Below are positions 50,616 through 60,205 of a stretch of 64,000 bases of DNA, piece after piece. The notes beneath the pieces were generated by a model that made no database searches, was not told the origin of the DNA, and worked only from the letters and a program-made list of their open reading frames with translations. Source of the stretch: Sarcophilus harrisii (Eukaryota > Chordata > Mammalia > Dasyuromorphia > Dasyuridae); NCBI RefSeq assembly GCF_902635505.1, contig NC_045431.1, positions 2,356,001-2,420,000 of the forward strand, in the 5' to 3' direction. Position 1 is the first letter of the stretch; every line of letters starts with the position of its first letter. The translations under genes were made by a program, and so were the position numbers.

Positions 50616-50845
50616 CCGGCACAGCTGGGAGGCGCCACAGTAGATGCAGCCCCTCATCTTCCTGAGCCCAAACTCAGCCTCAGACCCTGGCTAGCTGTGA
50701 AACCCTGAGAAGTCACTTCATCTGTGTGCCTCGGTTTCCTCATCTGTAAAAGGAGCTGAAGGAGGACACAGTAAACCACTCCAGCATCTCTGCCAAGGAA
50801 ACTCCAAACGGGGTCATGCAAACACAACGGAGCAATTCTCTGAAG
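50616..50845 (+). mobile_element. Marsupial tRNA-derived SINE (diverged)
   Basis: It shows gcacagctgggaggcgccac, agcctcagaccctggctagc, tcggtttcctcatctgtaaa, aaaccactccagcatctctg and ccaaggaaactccaaacggg. The order is complete and divergence is moderate. Confidence 0.75.
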
Positions 50846-50879
50846 GACAGAGATTGTTGGGCATTTATTCTCGGGGACA

Positions 50880-51530
50880 AGAGTTGTACCATCTACATTC
50901 TTTTATGTTTTAACATAAGTTTTATTTAAAACTTTTAATTTTTCACAAGTCATTTTTCCAGCATATTCATTTTTAATAGACTCCCCTGACTTGGTAAGAC
51001 TTTCCTAGTAACAAAGATATAAAAACAACGCAACAACACAAAACAAACAAAAAGGCAAAAACAGTACAGCAAACCCAACCCCAACACTGACCAGGCTGAC
51101 AGACTATGTCCCATTGCACCCTCACGGTCCCACACTTGTCCAACAGAATCAGAGAGCATTTTCTTATCTCCTTTCAGACCTAAGTTTGGTTCCTGTAATT
51201 AGAACATGCATTTCTCCCTTTTCTTCCCATTTATACATGAGGACTCGTTCTAAGTATCTTTCTCTTGTTTTATTATTTCACTCTGCATCAGTTCATACAT
51301 CTCCCCATGTTTCTCTGAATTCCTTATGGTGATTGCCCCTAATAGTCCAATAAAATGTGGTGATCCGCTTCTCAGGGCGCTCCCTTTGCTTTCTGTTCTT
51401 TGCTGCCTCAAAAATGTTGTCAGGACTACTTTGGTATAAATTTGTTACCTCTTCTTATATGCCTAACGGTGGGATCTCCGAGTCAAAAGGTTCAGACATT
51501 CGATCACTATTTTTTGCCTTTATTCTAGAA
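50880..51530 (-). mobile_element. L1 LINE 3' fragment, minus orientation
   Basis: Words in reverse L1 order are cactctgcatcagttcatac, tctgaattccttatggtgat, agtccaataaaatgtggtga, tttgctttctgttctttgct and gtgggatctccgagtcaaaa. They correspond to the reverse complement of the marsupial L1 3' region. It is decayed. Confidence 0.6.
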
Positions 51531-51569
51531 ACAAATATTTGTTATAGTCTAATAAGACAGACAACATTC

Positions 51570-51596
51570 ATATATATATATATATATATATATATG
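51570..51596 (+). repeat. TA dinucleotide array 1
   Basis: Thirteen or so perfect AT repeats, followed by imperfect TATG/TACA repeats to about 51697. Confidence 0.9.
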
Positions 51597-51700
51597 CATG
51601 TATGTGTAATATACCCACATACATATATACTTTTGTGCACACACATATACATGTATATGTTTTATGTGTATATCCCCATACATATATACATATATGCATT

Positions 51701-51950
51701 TAGGTGATGCTGTGGAAAGCGCTCTGGGCTTAGAATCAAGAAGACTCATTTTCAAGAGTTCAAATCCAGCTTAGACACTTCTAGCTATGTCACCCTGGGC
51801 AAGTCACATCACCCTGTTTGCCTCAGTTTCTTCTTTGATAAAATGATCTGAAAAATAAAATGGCAAACCACTCCAACAACTTTGCCAATGAAAGTCCCAA
51901 AAGGGGGTCACAAAGAGTCAGTTGTGACTTAAACAACTCAACAACAAATA
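51701..51950 (+). mobile_element. Marsupial tRNA-derived SINE
   Basis: Head gatgctgtggaaagcgctct, then gagttcaaatccagcttaga, caccctgggcaagtcacatc, aaaccactccaacaactttg, a gggggtcacaaagagtcagt block and an aacaactcaacaacaa end. It sits between two TA arrays. Confidence 0.8.
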
Positions 51951-51990
51951 CATACACACACACATATATATACATACACCAAATTTAAAA

Positions 51991-52034
<44 letters not shown>
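51951..52034 (+). repeat. TA dinucleotide array 2 (with CA part)
   Basis: A CA stretch, then imperfect TACA, then about 17 perfect TA units (52000-52034). It adjoins the 3' end of the SINE, so it may have grown from the SINE tail. Confidence 0.9.
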
Positions 52035-52035
<1 letters not shown>

Positions 52036-52269
52036 TCAAAATACTTACAAAGCAGATACAAGGCAAGTGATGGTCCTTGGCTGGGAACATACAGATAGGT
52101 AAGGGGGCCAGGACAGACCTCAGACAAAGAGTGATTTTGAGGGACACTAAGAAGAATATTTAATCTGAACTTTGTACTAACTCAACACATTGCATTTTTT
52201 TCATTAAACGTGACTTGGTAATAACCAAGAATATTAATTGCCCAGATTGCTAGCCTTAAAGGGGACTTT

Positions 52270-52311
52270 ATATATATTATATATTATTATTTTATTTATT
52301 ATCATAGTTAA

Positions 52312-52374
<63 letters not shown>

Positions 52375-52390
52375 CAGAGAGAGAGAGAGT
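52270..52390 (+). repeat. TA plus GA dinucleotide array 3
   Basis: An imperfect TAT/TTAT part, about 13 TA units at 52317-52341, then about 20 GA units with two interruptions. Confidence 0.9.
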
Positions 52391-52399
52391 TATAGCTCA

Positions 52400-54375
52400 A
52401 TTCCTTTCCCTAAAGATGAAGCCTTTTAAAAATATCTTCTACAAACTATTCTCCAATTTTAGCTCACCCGATGGAAAAGTCACTATTTATCCAAGCCCTT
52501 AATTCCATTTTCAAACACTTTTGGTGGTTAGAAAGTTTTCCCTTCTGCTTAGAGGAAAAAAATCTTCACTTTCCCAAGGTCTAAAAGATAAATCAAGCTG
52601 AAAACATCCCAGCGATGTTCATTTAATATATTTGCATTGATTTATTCTTCATATTTGTTTACTAATCTGCTTTCCCAAACCCATTGCGTTTTGGCCGATA
52701 AATGATTTGGGATGTTTGGAGCCTTGATGCAATCACTGAATGAGAGACAGATACCATCATGATGAGTGTATTGGATGGAGCTGGGTAACATTTCAGTTTT
52801 TCAGATATGAGGTGGCAATATTCAGCTGTCATGGGTGGGCAGCTGAAGGCTGTGGGACGGGAGGCCATGAAAGACTTATGAGGCCTGAGTGTTTCCCAGA
52901 GCTCCGCCATCCATCACAGCTGATAGCTTCATTGAATTCTCCCAGGTCGGGGAAGTGATAAGTTAGACAATTTCTGAGAACTGAATTTCTGAGAGCTGAG
53001 AGTAGTGTCATTTGGACATGACCGTTATTTCTCATACAGTTGCAGAGACTGGACTTTGAGAGCTGATAATTTAGATAGAAATACTGTCCGATTTTTCTGT
53101 TCCCCAAGAACTGGGACAAGAGCAGATTTACACAATTAACAGAGATCTTGCTCAGAGCTGAGATGAGACATTTTGTTCACTCTGGGCAAGGTCTAAAAAT
53201 TGCATCCTCCTCTCCAAACGGCATCCTGTAGAACTAGTCACTGGAGACCTTCATTCAACACTTATTAAGCACCTAAGTCATATGGAGAGCATTCTGCAAA
53301 GAGCTGGGGAAAGCAGTCCAAATGAGACGGGGCCCTTCAGTGAGGGAACCCCTATTCTAGTAGCAACTGCAGCCCGCACATCTGACCCGCACAGATATGG
53401 CCTGAGGGGGCCCAACGGCTGACAAAGTCCCATCTGCGTCTGAACCCCAGCTGTGCCGTCATTAACCTGGTGAGATCCAGCTTGCTCAAGGAGGAAACAA
53501 CAGGGCTGTTCCACGACCTTTAAGGCCTTCTTCGAGCCCGTGACCTTGACACCCTCAAACACATCTCTGCATCTGGCACTACAAACACACTTATTTACTA
53601 AACGTCACATTTAAGCTCTCATCCCCTACTCCTGGCCCTGCCTTCCCAAGCTTCCTGTTTTGTCTAGATCTCTTCCTATGATTAGCGGCTCGGACTATTT
53701 TATACAAGTTTCTCACTTTGCCACCACTTTGTCCATACCAGATAAATCAGGACTCACCAGCCGTGGGACGCGGTTTCCACGCCTATGCCACTCCACGGTG
53801 CCTCTAGAACTCCCCACGCAGGCTACATCTCGGGGACTTGCGCTCCTTAACCCGATGCTCCCTATAAATGGTGATCGGCTGTGTCTCCTCTCCAGCACCT
53901 GGCCCTGAACACCACGAACACCACCTTTTGCTTCTCTTTCTTCATTTGATTCTCCCCAGAGCCCTGAGAGGCAAGTTCTTAGCCAGTATCACATTGGCTT
54001 TGCTGAGCCTCCAGACCGGGACCCGGCCAAGGTCACCCACCTTCCACGAGGCCCTGAGGCGAAGTGCTCCGTCTGCGGTTCGCCCCTCGGCCCTTCCACG
54101 TGGGCGCCTTTGAGGGTGCCCTCCTCCCGGGGCAGCAGCCAGTCTCATGGGAGAGGACGCAGCTGAGCGGGCCCTGCGGTCACCGCCCCGGGTGCAAGGG
54201 GCCCTGGGGAGCTTCTCTTTCCCGGGCTCCCCAACTTTAGTTCTTCCTGGGGGCTCCAGGACACCCGACTCCAACACTTTCTACCTCCATGGTTATTGTT
54301 GGGCATCTTCCTAAAATGGGGCTCCTCATCCTGCCTCAGGAAGTAAAGAGTGTTGGGTGGTAGATGGTGGATGAC
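52400..54375. other. Intergenic stretch, mostly unassigned
   Basis: The part 52400-53230 is AT-rich with no recognised repeat. A MIR/L3-like fragment with acttattaagcacctaagtc lies at about 53250-53330. The part 53330-54370 is GC-richer and unassigned. No convincing exon. Confidence 0.65.
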
Positions 54376-54595
54376 GGACAGCTGGTGGTGCAATGGATAG
54401 AGCATCGGGTCTGGAGTCAGGAAGGCCCGAGTTCAAATGTGACCTCAAACACTCACTAGCTGTGTGAGCCTGGGCAAGGCACTCACCCCCTCTGCCTCAG
54501 TTTCCTCGTCTGTAAAATGAGCTGAGAAGGAAACGGCAAACCTCTCCACAAACTTTGCCAAAAAAGCCCCAAATGGGAACACAGAAGAAGAGGCA
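54376..54595 (+). mobile_element. Marsupial tRNA-derived SINE
   Basis: Head gacagctggtggtgcaatgg, then tctggagtcaggaaggcccg, gagttcaaatgtgacctcaa, tttcctcgtctgtaaaatga and actttgccaaaaaagcccca. The order is complete. Confidence 0.8.
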
Positions 54596-54930
54596 GCTCC
54601 AGCTTATCCACGCATAGACAGGTTAGCAAAGCTCTCCCCTGCAATGTCAGCTAGAACATCCGGATCATGGGGGAGTCTGCATTTGCTTCTTCCTCATAGG
54701 GTGCAGGGAGGGGCCACAATTATGCTCCGGCCGTATTCTGGTTAACTGAGGTTTTACTTTGGCTTAGTGGGAGGGTTTATGTATATGTGTGTAAATGAGA
54801 CAGAGGGAGAGAAAAAGGAACAGGCAGAGGAAGAAAGGGAGATGGCGGAGTGAACTGCGCACTGTGCTGAGTGCGAAAGCTCCCAAGAGAAAAGGAAGAC
54901 TTCACTCCCCTCTCCCCCTGTTGATAATCT

Positions 54931-55190
54931 TTGTGGCTGCTGAGTCATTTTTCGGTCATGTCCCATTCTCTGTGACCCCATTGGGGGTTTTCTTGGCAGA
55001 GCTACTGGAGTGATTGGTCATTTCCTTCTCCAGCTCATTTTACAGAGGAAGAAACTGAGGAAAACAGGGGTGAGTGCCTTGTCCAGGGTCACCCAGCTAG
55101 GAAGTATTTGAGGCTGGATTTGCACTCACATCAATGAGTCTCTCTGACCCAAACCTGATGCTCTGTGCACTACGACATCCTTAGCTGCCC
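54931..55190 (-). mobile_element. Marsupial tRNA-derived SINE, minus orientation
   Basis: In + text it starts with the tail ctgctgagtcatttttcggt, goes on through ccattgggggttttcttggc, ctccagctcattttacagag and cagggtcacccagctaggaa, and ends at the head cgacatccttagctgccc. With the SINE at 54376 it forms an inverted pair separated by about 340 bases. Confidence 0.8.
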
Positions 55191-56270
55191 GCTGATAACT
55201 GCCCGCTGATAACCTGTCTAGTCCTTTAAAAAAGGCGACCGGTACCTTGTATGCATCGTCCAAGTGGTAGCTATTGTGATTTCCAATGCAGCCTTTCCTA
55301 GTAGCCCTTTTTGGTCACGACCCGGTCCTTCTTTCATGCAGCGATTGTGTGTGATTTTTGTAGACGTGATGGGCTCCTCTCGGGACCTGAGATCCGGGAA
55401 GCAAGGATCAGCTTGAGCCCTCATTGCGCGGGGCTCACCGCAGGCGCTGGAGCTGTGCTGAGAATTTTGCAGGACACCCTCTGGGCCCCTAATGCCACTG
55501 ACCGTGGGCTTTCCTTGCTGGGGATGTCTGAGCCCATGGCCCGGAAGGACTCCTGGAGCCGGGCCCATGATCACCTGTGTAGGAAACAGATTCTCCAGTC
55601 TCCCGTGTCATACTCTGTCAGGCTATCAGCTGACGTCTCTAAATAGCAGTTAGGAACCGTGCTGGGGCAGAATGACCTCCCGGCTCATCCGCCACCAAGA
55701 CCTCGGTCTGGAAAGCAGGAAAACACAAGCGGCCCGTTCTGCTGCTGGCGTGTGCTGCCCCTTAACCCAGACACCTGCGATGACACACACGCTCACATGC
55801 TAACACATGTTCACACGCCACACTTAGGCATCTCCTCTCCACACGGACAGCCTCCTCTTGTTTCCATGAGGCTGGACACGTATCAGATGCTTCTTTTCTT
55901 TAAGACCGGGTCTCCCTGTGTTGCCCAGACTGAACACTGATGGGACTCCTCACGGCCCATTCTCGGGGCAGACTGGCTCGGGAACTGTGACCCTCCTCAG
56001 GCTAGCTGGTACCCGGCCAGCCCTTGGGGTCTCCGGCATTAGCAGTGGCAGTGGAGTGGAAAGCAGGGTCTTCTGGGATGGACCGAAGCGGCAGTAAGAC
56101 TCGTCCAGTAGCTGGAGCGGAACCAGGAGAGGAGATCCCGCCATGATGTATCCTAGACTGTGAGTCACGGGTTTCCTTTCCTTCCAGTGGAGATCGTCCG
56201 CCTTCATTTCTGGTGACTGGAGGCAGAGGACGATGCTCTTTGATTTTCCTGGGCCCGGTACTTACGTATA
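55190..56270. other. Intergenic stretch with a probable 7SL relic
   Basis: The part 55200-55890 shows no repeat I recognise, apart from a short CA/ACAC-rich part near 55785-55825. The probable 7SL relic (55891-56060) is listed separately. ORFs here lack family motifs. Confidence 0.65.
55891..56060 (-). pseudogene. Probable 7SL RNA (SRP RNA) retropseudogene, 3' part
   Basis: On the + strand the text begins with a T-rich run (ttcttttcttt, a reversed poly(A) tail). It continues gaccgggtctccctgtgttg and cccagactg, close to the reversed 3' end of 7SL RNA (gaccggggtctc-, -atgttgcccaggctg). Further blocks follow in 7SL order: a gggaactgtgacc block (ggagttttgacc in 7SL), then ctcctcaggctagctggtac (ctccttaggcaacctggtgg) and a ggggtctccggcatt block. 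It is diverged and lacks the 5' part. Alignment was done by eye from memory. Confidence 0.5.
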
Positions 56271-56279
56271 TTCTTTAAT

Positions 56280-56950
56280 AGAACCTCTATGCTTTTGTAT
56301 TGATTATTATTCTGCATCACAAGTGTTATTGTGTATTGTATATGACATAGTATTAATTATTTTGTAGGATACTATATGGGTTTATATGGCATATTATTAT
56401 GCTTCCTAGATGTTACTATACATCATATATTACACAGCATTTATTATCCTAGTGTCTGCTCTGCTGTAGGATGCTCTATACTTTTATACTGTATATTATG
56501 CATAATAAATGCCATGGATTCTACATTACATAGTACCAACTATTTCATAGGATACTCTACACTTCTATGTTGCTTATTATTTTGCATCACAAACATTATT
56601 ATATTTTACAAAATAGAAACTATTTCATAGGATGCTATATCCTTTGTATTGCATATTGTTTTGCCTCTTAGATGTTATTATACATCACATACGATATTCT
56701 GTTACACACTATCCTATAGGATACTTTATGCTTTTATATTGCAAACTATTATGTATCATGAGGATTATTGTGTATTACATATGACACAGGATTTGACATA
56801 TAATTCTGTTACAAACTGGTTTATAGGATCCTACATACCTTTATACTACTTATTATGTATCATAGATGCTATTATGGATTATATGTCACATTATTCTATA
56901 GCTACTTTATGCTTTTATATTCTATATTATTGTGTATTATAAGTTCCAGA
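56280..56950 (+). repeat. Decayed AT-rich tandem array, about 90-bp unit
   Basis: The word taggat(a/g)ct with nearby ctttatattg/gcatattat recurs at about 56365, 56467, 56548, 56628, 56717, 56824 and 56899. Steps are 102, 81, 80, 89, 107 and 75 bases. Each unit also carries a tattatgtatcat-like and a tattacatatgaca-like word. The units differ by substitutions and small indels. Open frames here (for example 56376-56630) are products of the AT-rich array, not genes. Confidence 0.8.
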
Positions 56951-57474
56951 GAACACACTGTTATGTAGTGTGTGATACAGAACCTATGGCCTGTGCTTTC
57001 CTTATTAGATGTTATTTTACAATGTATCGTGCGCTGTTTCTGGATACTTTGATTCTAGTAATTAGCCGAAAGCTCAGATCTTTGCCTGCTGGGCTCCGTA
57101 ATGGCGAGACTGTTGGGTGAGGAGTTAGGAAGACTCTTCCCAGCCACCCGGAGCTGCCTCCCACACTTACTCCCTGGGTGTGCCATTACGGCCAAGCCAC
57201 AACCTCACTGAGCTCCTGTTTTCTCAGCTATAAACCAGATGATCCAGATTCAAATCCTGGCCCTGAGACTTTTCTCTGTGTATATAGAGTTGCTTTAATC
57301 TTTCTGAGCCTCAGTTTCCTCAAGGGAGAAATGGGGGGTTGGGCTGGCTAATCTCTAGAGTCCTTAAATCCTTCTCTGAATGAATGAATGACCTGTGTGG
57401 GGTGATAGGATCCTAGTGCACTGCACAGTTTTTTCTAGTCCTTGACTAGGGAGGGGGTGGAGGGTGGGGAATGG

Positions 57475-58300
57475 GGCTTTTATTAAGTACCTACTATGTG
57501 CCAGGAACTGTGCTGAGGACTTTACAACTTCTGTCTCATAGGATCCTCACAATGATCCCATGAGGAAGCTCTGTTTTGATCTTTCTTTACAGGAGTAGAA
57601 ACTGAGGTAGGCAAAGGTTAGGTGATATGGATATGGTGTGGTCCTTTTAAGAACTGACTTATTCCTTTCTTTCTGATTCCCAACCCCTCCTAGTTAATGT
57701 AATTATCCATTCAGGACCTTTTGATTCACAAATCCTGGTCCCTTTGAATTCCAATAGAAGATCCGGGACTGTCCCAGCCCCACCCGGATCTGAGCCAACT
57801 CGGGGCTACACCCACAGGCCCCTCGAGCTAAATCTCCCATTATAAAAGGGCCAAGCTGGGCCCCCCCTCTTTGCAGAGGTCCCAAACCCGGCAGCCTCAC
57901 GCCAGCATGCCAGGACCCTCTGTCCGCTGGAATTCTGTGGCCGCTGCCCTTCTTATCTCTCCCTTCGCCTGTTTCCTTAACTAGACTTTAACCTTACTTC
58001 CAAACCCCATAATAAACTTCTTTTATCCATCTAGCTTTTCGGGCCAATAAATTCCGTTATTGGGAACTCTCGCACTGCTATTAGATCTCATTTAACCCCG
58101 TATCCTTGCGCCGAATCCAGTGGGCTTGCAGGGGAGCTCTATTTGATTCCCTGTACCCGGAACCTGCCACTAGACCGCAATTAAACCCTAGTTTCATTTA
58201 GATACCCCAGATCTAGACCTCACCAATATCCTCCGTCACACAGCTAGCTAGTGTGAGGCTAGATTTGAACTCGGGTCTCCCCGGCTTTAGGCCCACGGCT
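57475..58300 (-). repeat. MIR-type repeat, split by an LTR
   Basis: The left arm (57475-57636) shows tattaagtacctactatgtg, ggatcctcacaatgatccca and agaaactgaggtaggcaaag. The right arm (58226-58300) shows gtcacacagctagctagtgt and gatttgaactcgggtctccc. The arms join in the normal order of a MIR-type repeat once the insert is left out. Confidence 0.65.
57637..58225 (+). mobile_element. Probable solo LTR (fossil) in a MIR-type repeat
   Basis: About 589 bases run from TGTGGTCC to CTCACCA (TG...CA). A TATA-like tataaaag at about 57841 and AATAAA at about 58011 and 58045 are placed as in a retroviral LTR. The flanks (atatgg before, atatcc after) match at four of six bases, so the target duplication is only suggestive. 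No internal region is present. Family not assigned. Confidence 0.55.
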
Positions 58301-58599
58301 TTTTCTCTCCCCTCTCCTGTGTCCATATTTTAGAGTGAAGCTGGGGGCAGTGGGAGGGAAGGGCTTGGCTGGACTTCTTGCTGAGACTCGGAGGAAAGTG
58401 GCCAGAGCCGGATGGTCTGAGCTCAGGGGCCAGAACTTGGAGTGGAAGCTCCCGGAGGGCAGAGACTGCTTTGCCTCTTGTTGTATCTATCCCCAGGGCA
58501 AGCCCGGTGCCTGGGACCTAGAGGCTTCCCGAGTGCTCATTTAGGGTTAGCTGTCTCGCCTTCCCTTTCCAGGGTTCTCCGGGAGAAGGAACTTTTCTG

Positions 58600-59350
58600 C
58601 AGGGCTCCCAGCTCCGGCTCCTTTCCTTACCCGGCATCCCGATGTTCTGGCGCTGCTCCTCTTCCGGACAATTTACTTACGTGTCCGAACCTCCTCTTCA
58701 TCGGAGCCCTGGATTATCAGAGGCACGGAAGGAAAACGCTTGCACAGGAGAACAATAGCGGGTCTGGAACCTCAGGAGAGACCTTCCCAGCCCCTTTGGC
58801 TCCACACCTGACGTCCCTCCCCCCCACTGAATCCTCCACGTTTGAACCTGGGCCCAGCTTCTGGCTCGGTCTGCCACAGCCCCGGGCCCTCGCCCGGCCT
58901 CTTACTCCCCCGCGAAATACAAGCATCCCAGGTCAGGACTGCGGGCCCCCTCCGAGCCCCCGCCGAGCCCCCGCCGCCATGTTTCTGTGAGTCATTGCGG
59001 AGAGCCGCCCGCTAAATTCGGAGTAGTCTTAGAGCTGAAGGACTTCCCGTTTTGCCGCTGGGCCGAGCGGCTCCCCAGCCTGCAATCCCGCCGCAATCCC
59101 ACGTGATTCTCTTCCTTTATTAGCCATTAGTGGCTTAGAGAAAGCCCCATTTTTAAGGTTGCCCGGCCCAAGGTGGCGGGAGATCTCTCGCCTTCGATTT
59201 CTCCTGGAAAGAGTTTTCTCGTGGACTCATCCGCCGCATCGTGCGTCCCGCGGGCGCTTCATGACCCGCATCTTTGTGCTGGAGCTCCCGGTGGCTGCCT
59301 TCCGTTTGCAGGCCGGGCTTTTGCACACGACGAGGGCCAACGGCATGGTC
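58600..59350. promoter_or_regulatory. GC/CpG-rich patch, candidate regulatory region
   Basis: The patch is rich in CG. It contains a gccgccgcc run before ATGTTTCTGTGA (58979-58990), a donor-like gtgagt at 58987-58992, a CACGTG E-box at about 59100, and an AP-1-like tgagtca at 58988-58994. It lies about 16 kb upstream of the NSG1 promoter. It may be a distal element or an unannotated first exon. No gene product is recognised. Confidence 0.3.
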
Positions 59351-59994
59351 TGGGCCTCCATTGTCTGCTTAAGCTACGATGTGGGACACAGAGGAGGTGA
59401 GAAGGATTCATCTTTACTGGAACTGCTAGGATTTCAGCTGTGAAAAGATCTTGGAATCAGTGTATTAGCCAAGACAGACTCTGTTCTCATGGAGGGAGGA
59501 GGAAGGAGGAAGGAATTATTGCCCAGTATTTTTGGTGTTTTTCTGTTGAAAGACTTGGAATCTAGGAAAGGGCCGAAGGCAGCTGGGGATGAATCAGATG
59601 CTTTGGTGGGGCGGGGTTACCTCGATCTGTTCTAGAACAAGCCTTCTATACTGTGTCCAGTGTTCTAAGGTCCCTTCCAACTTTGTTAAAATCCATATCA
59701 ATGACCATTTCTTGTGCCCACTATGCGCCAGGCACTATGCTAAGCATTGAGTTACAAGGAAAAAGCAAAAATAGTGGCTGCCCTTAAAAAGCTCACCTCC
59801 TATGAGAGATAAATAGGTCATAATATTTATGATATATCTAATATCACATATTAAAATGTTTTTTAAAATATAAACATATTTATCAAATAATAATTATATA
59901 ATAAAACATGTATTTTAAATATATATTGTATTTGATATATAAATATATTACATTTTATGTGTACACACACATAAACCTGTCTGTAGGACAGTGT

Positions 59995-60205
59995 ATTTAT
60001 TCACTGGGTCTGAGAGTCAGGAAGTCCCATCTTCCTGGGTTCAAATCTGACTTCAGGCACTCTCTAGCTATGTGACCCTGGGCGAGTCCTTTACCTTGCT
60101 GGCCTCAGTTTCCTCATCTATAAAATGAGCTGGCAAAGCCCTCTCTTTTCTCTGCCAAGAAGACCCCAAAAGGAATCAGGAAGGGCTAGAAATGATGGAA
60201 CAAAA
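59995..60205 (+). mobile_element. Marsupial tRNA-derived SINE (5' truncated)
   Basis: It shows gtctgagagtcaggaagtcc, gggttcaaatctgacttcag, gctatgtgaccctgggcgag, cctcagtttcctcatctata and ctctgccaagaagaccccaa in order. An AT-rich run (59830-59960) lies before it. Confidence 0.75.

Noticed and set aside
56376-57120. Three Cys/Tyr/Ile-rich open frames (84, 97 and 62 codons)
   Set aside because: They are translations of the decayed 90-bp array and its flank, with no conserved domain.
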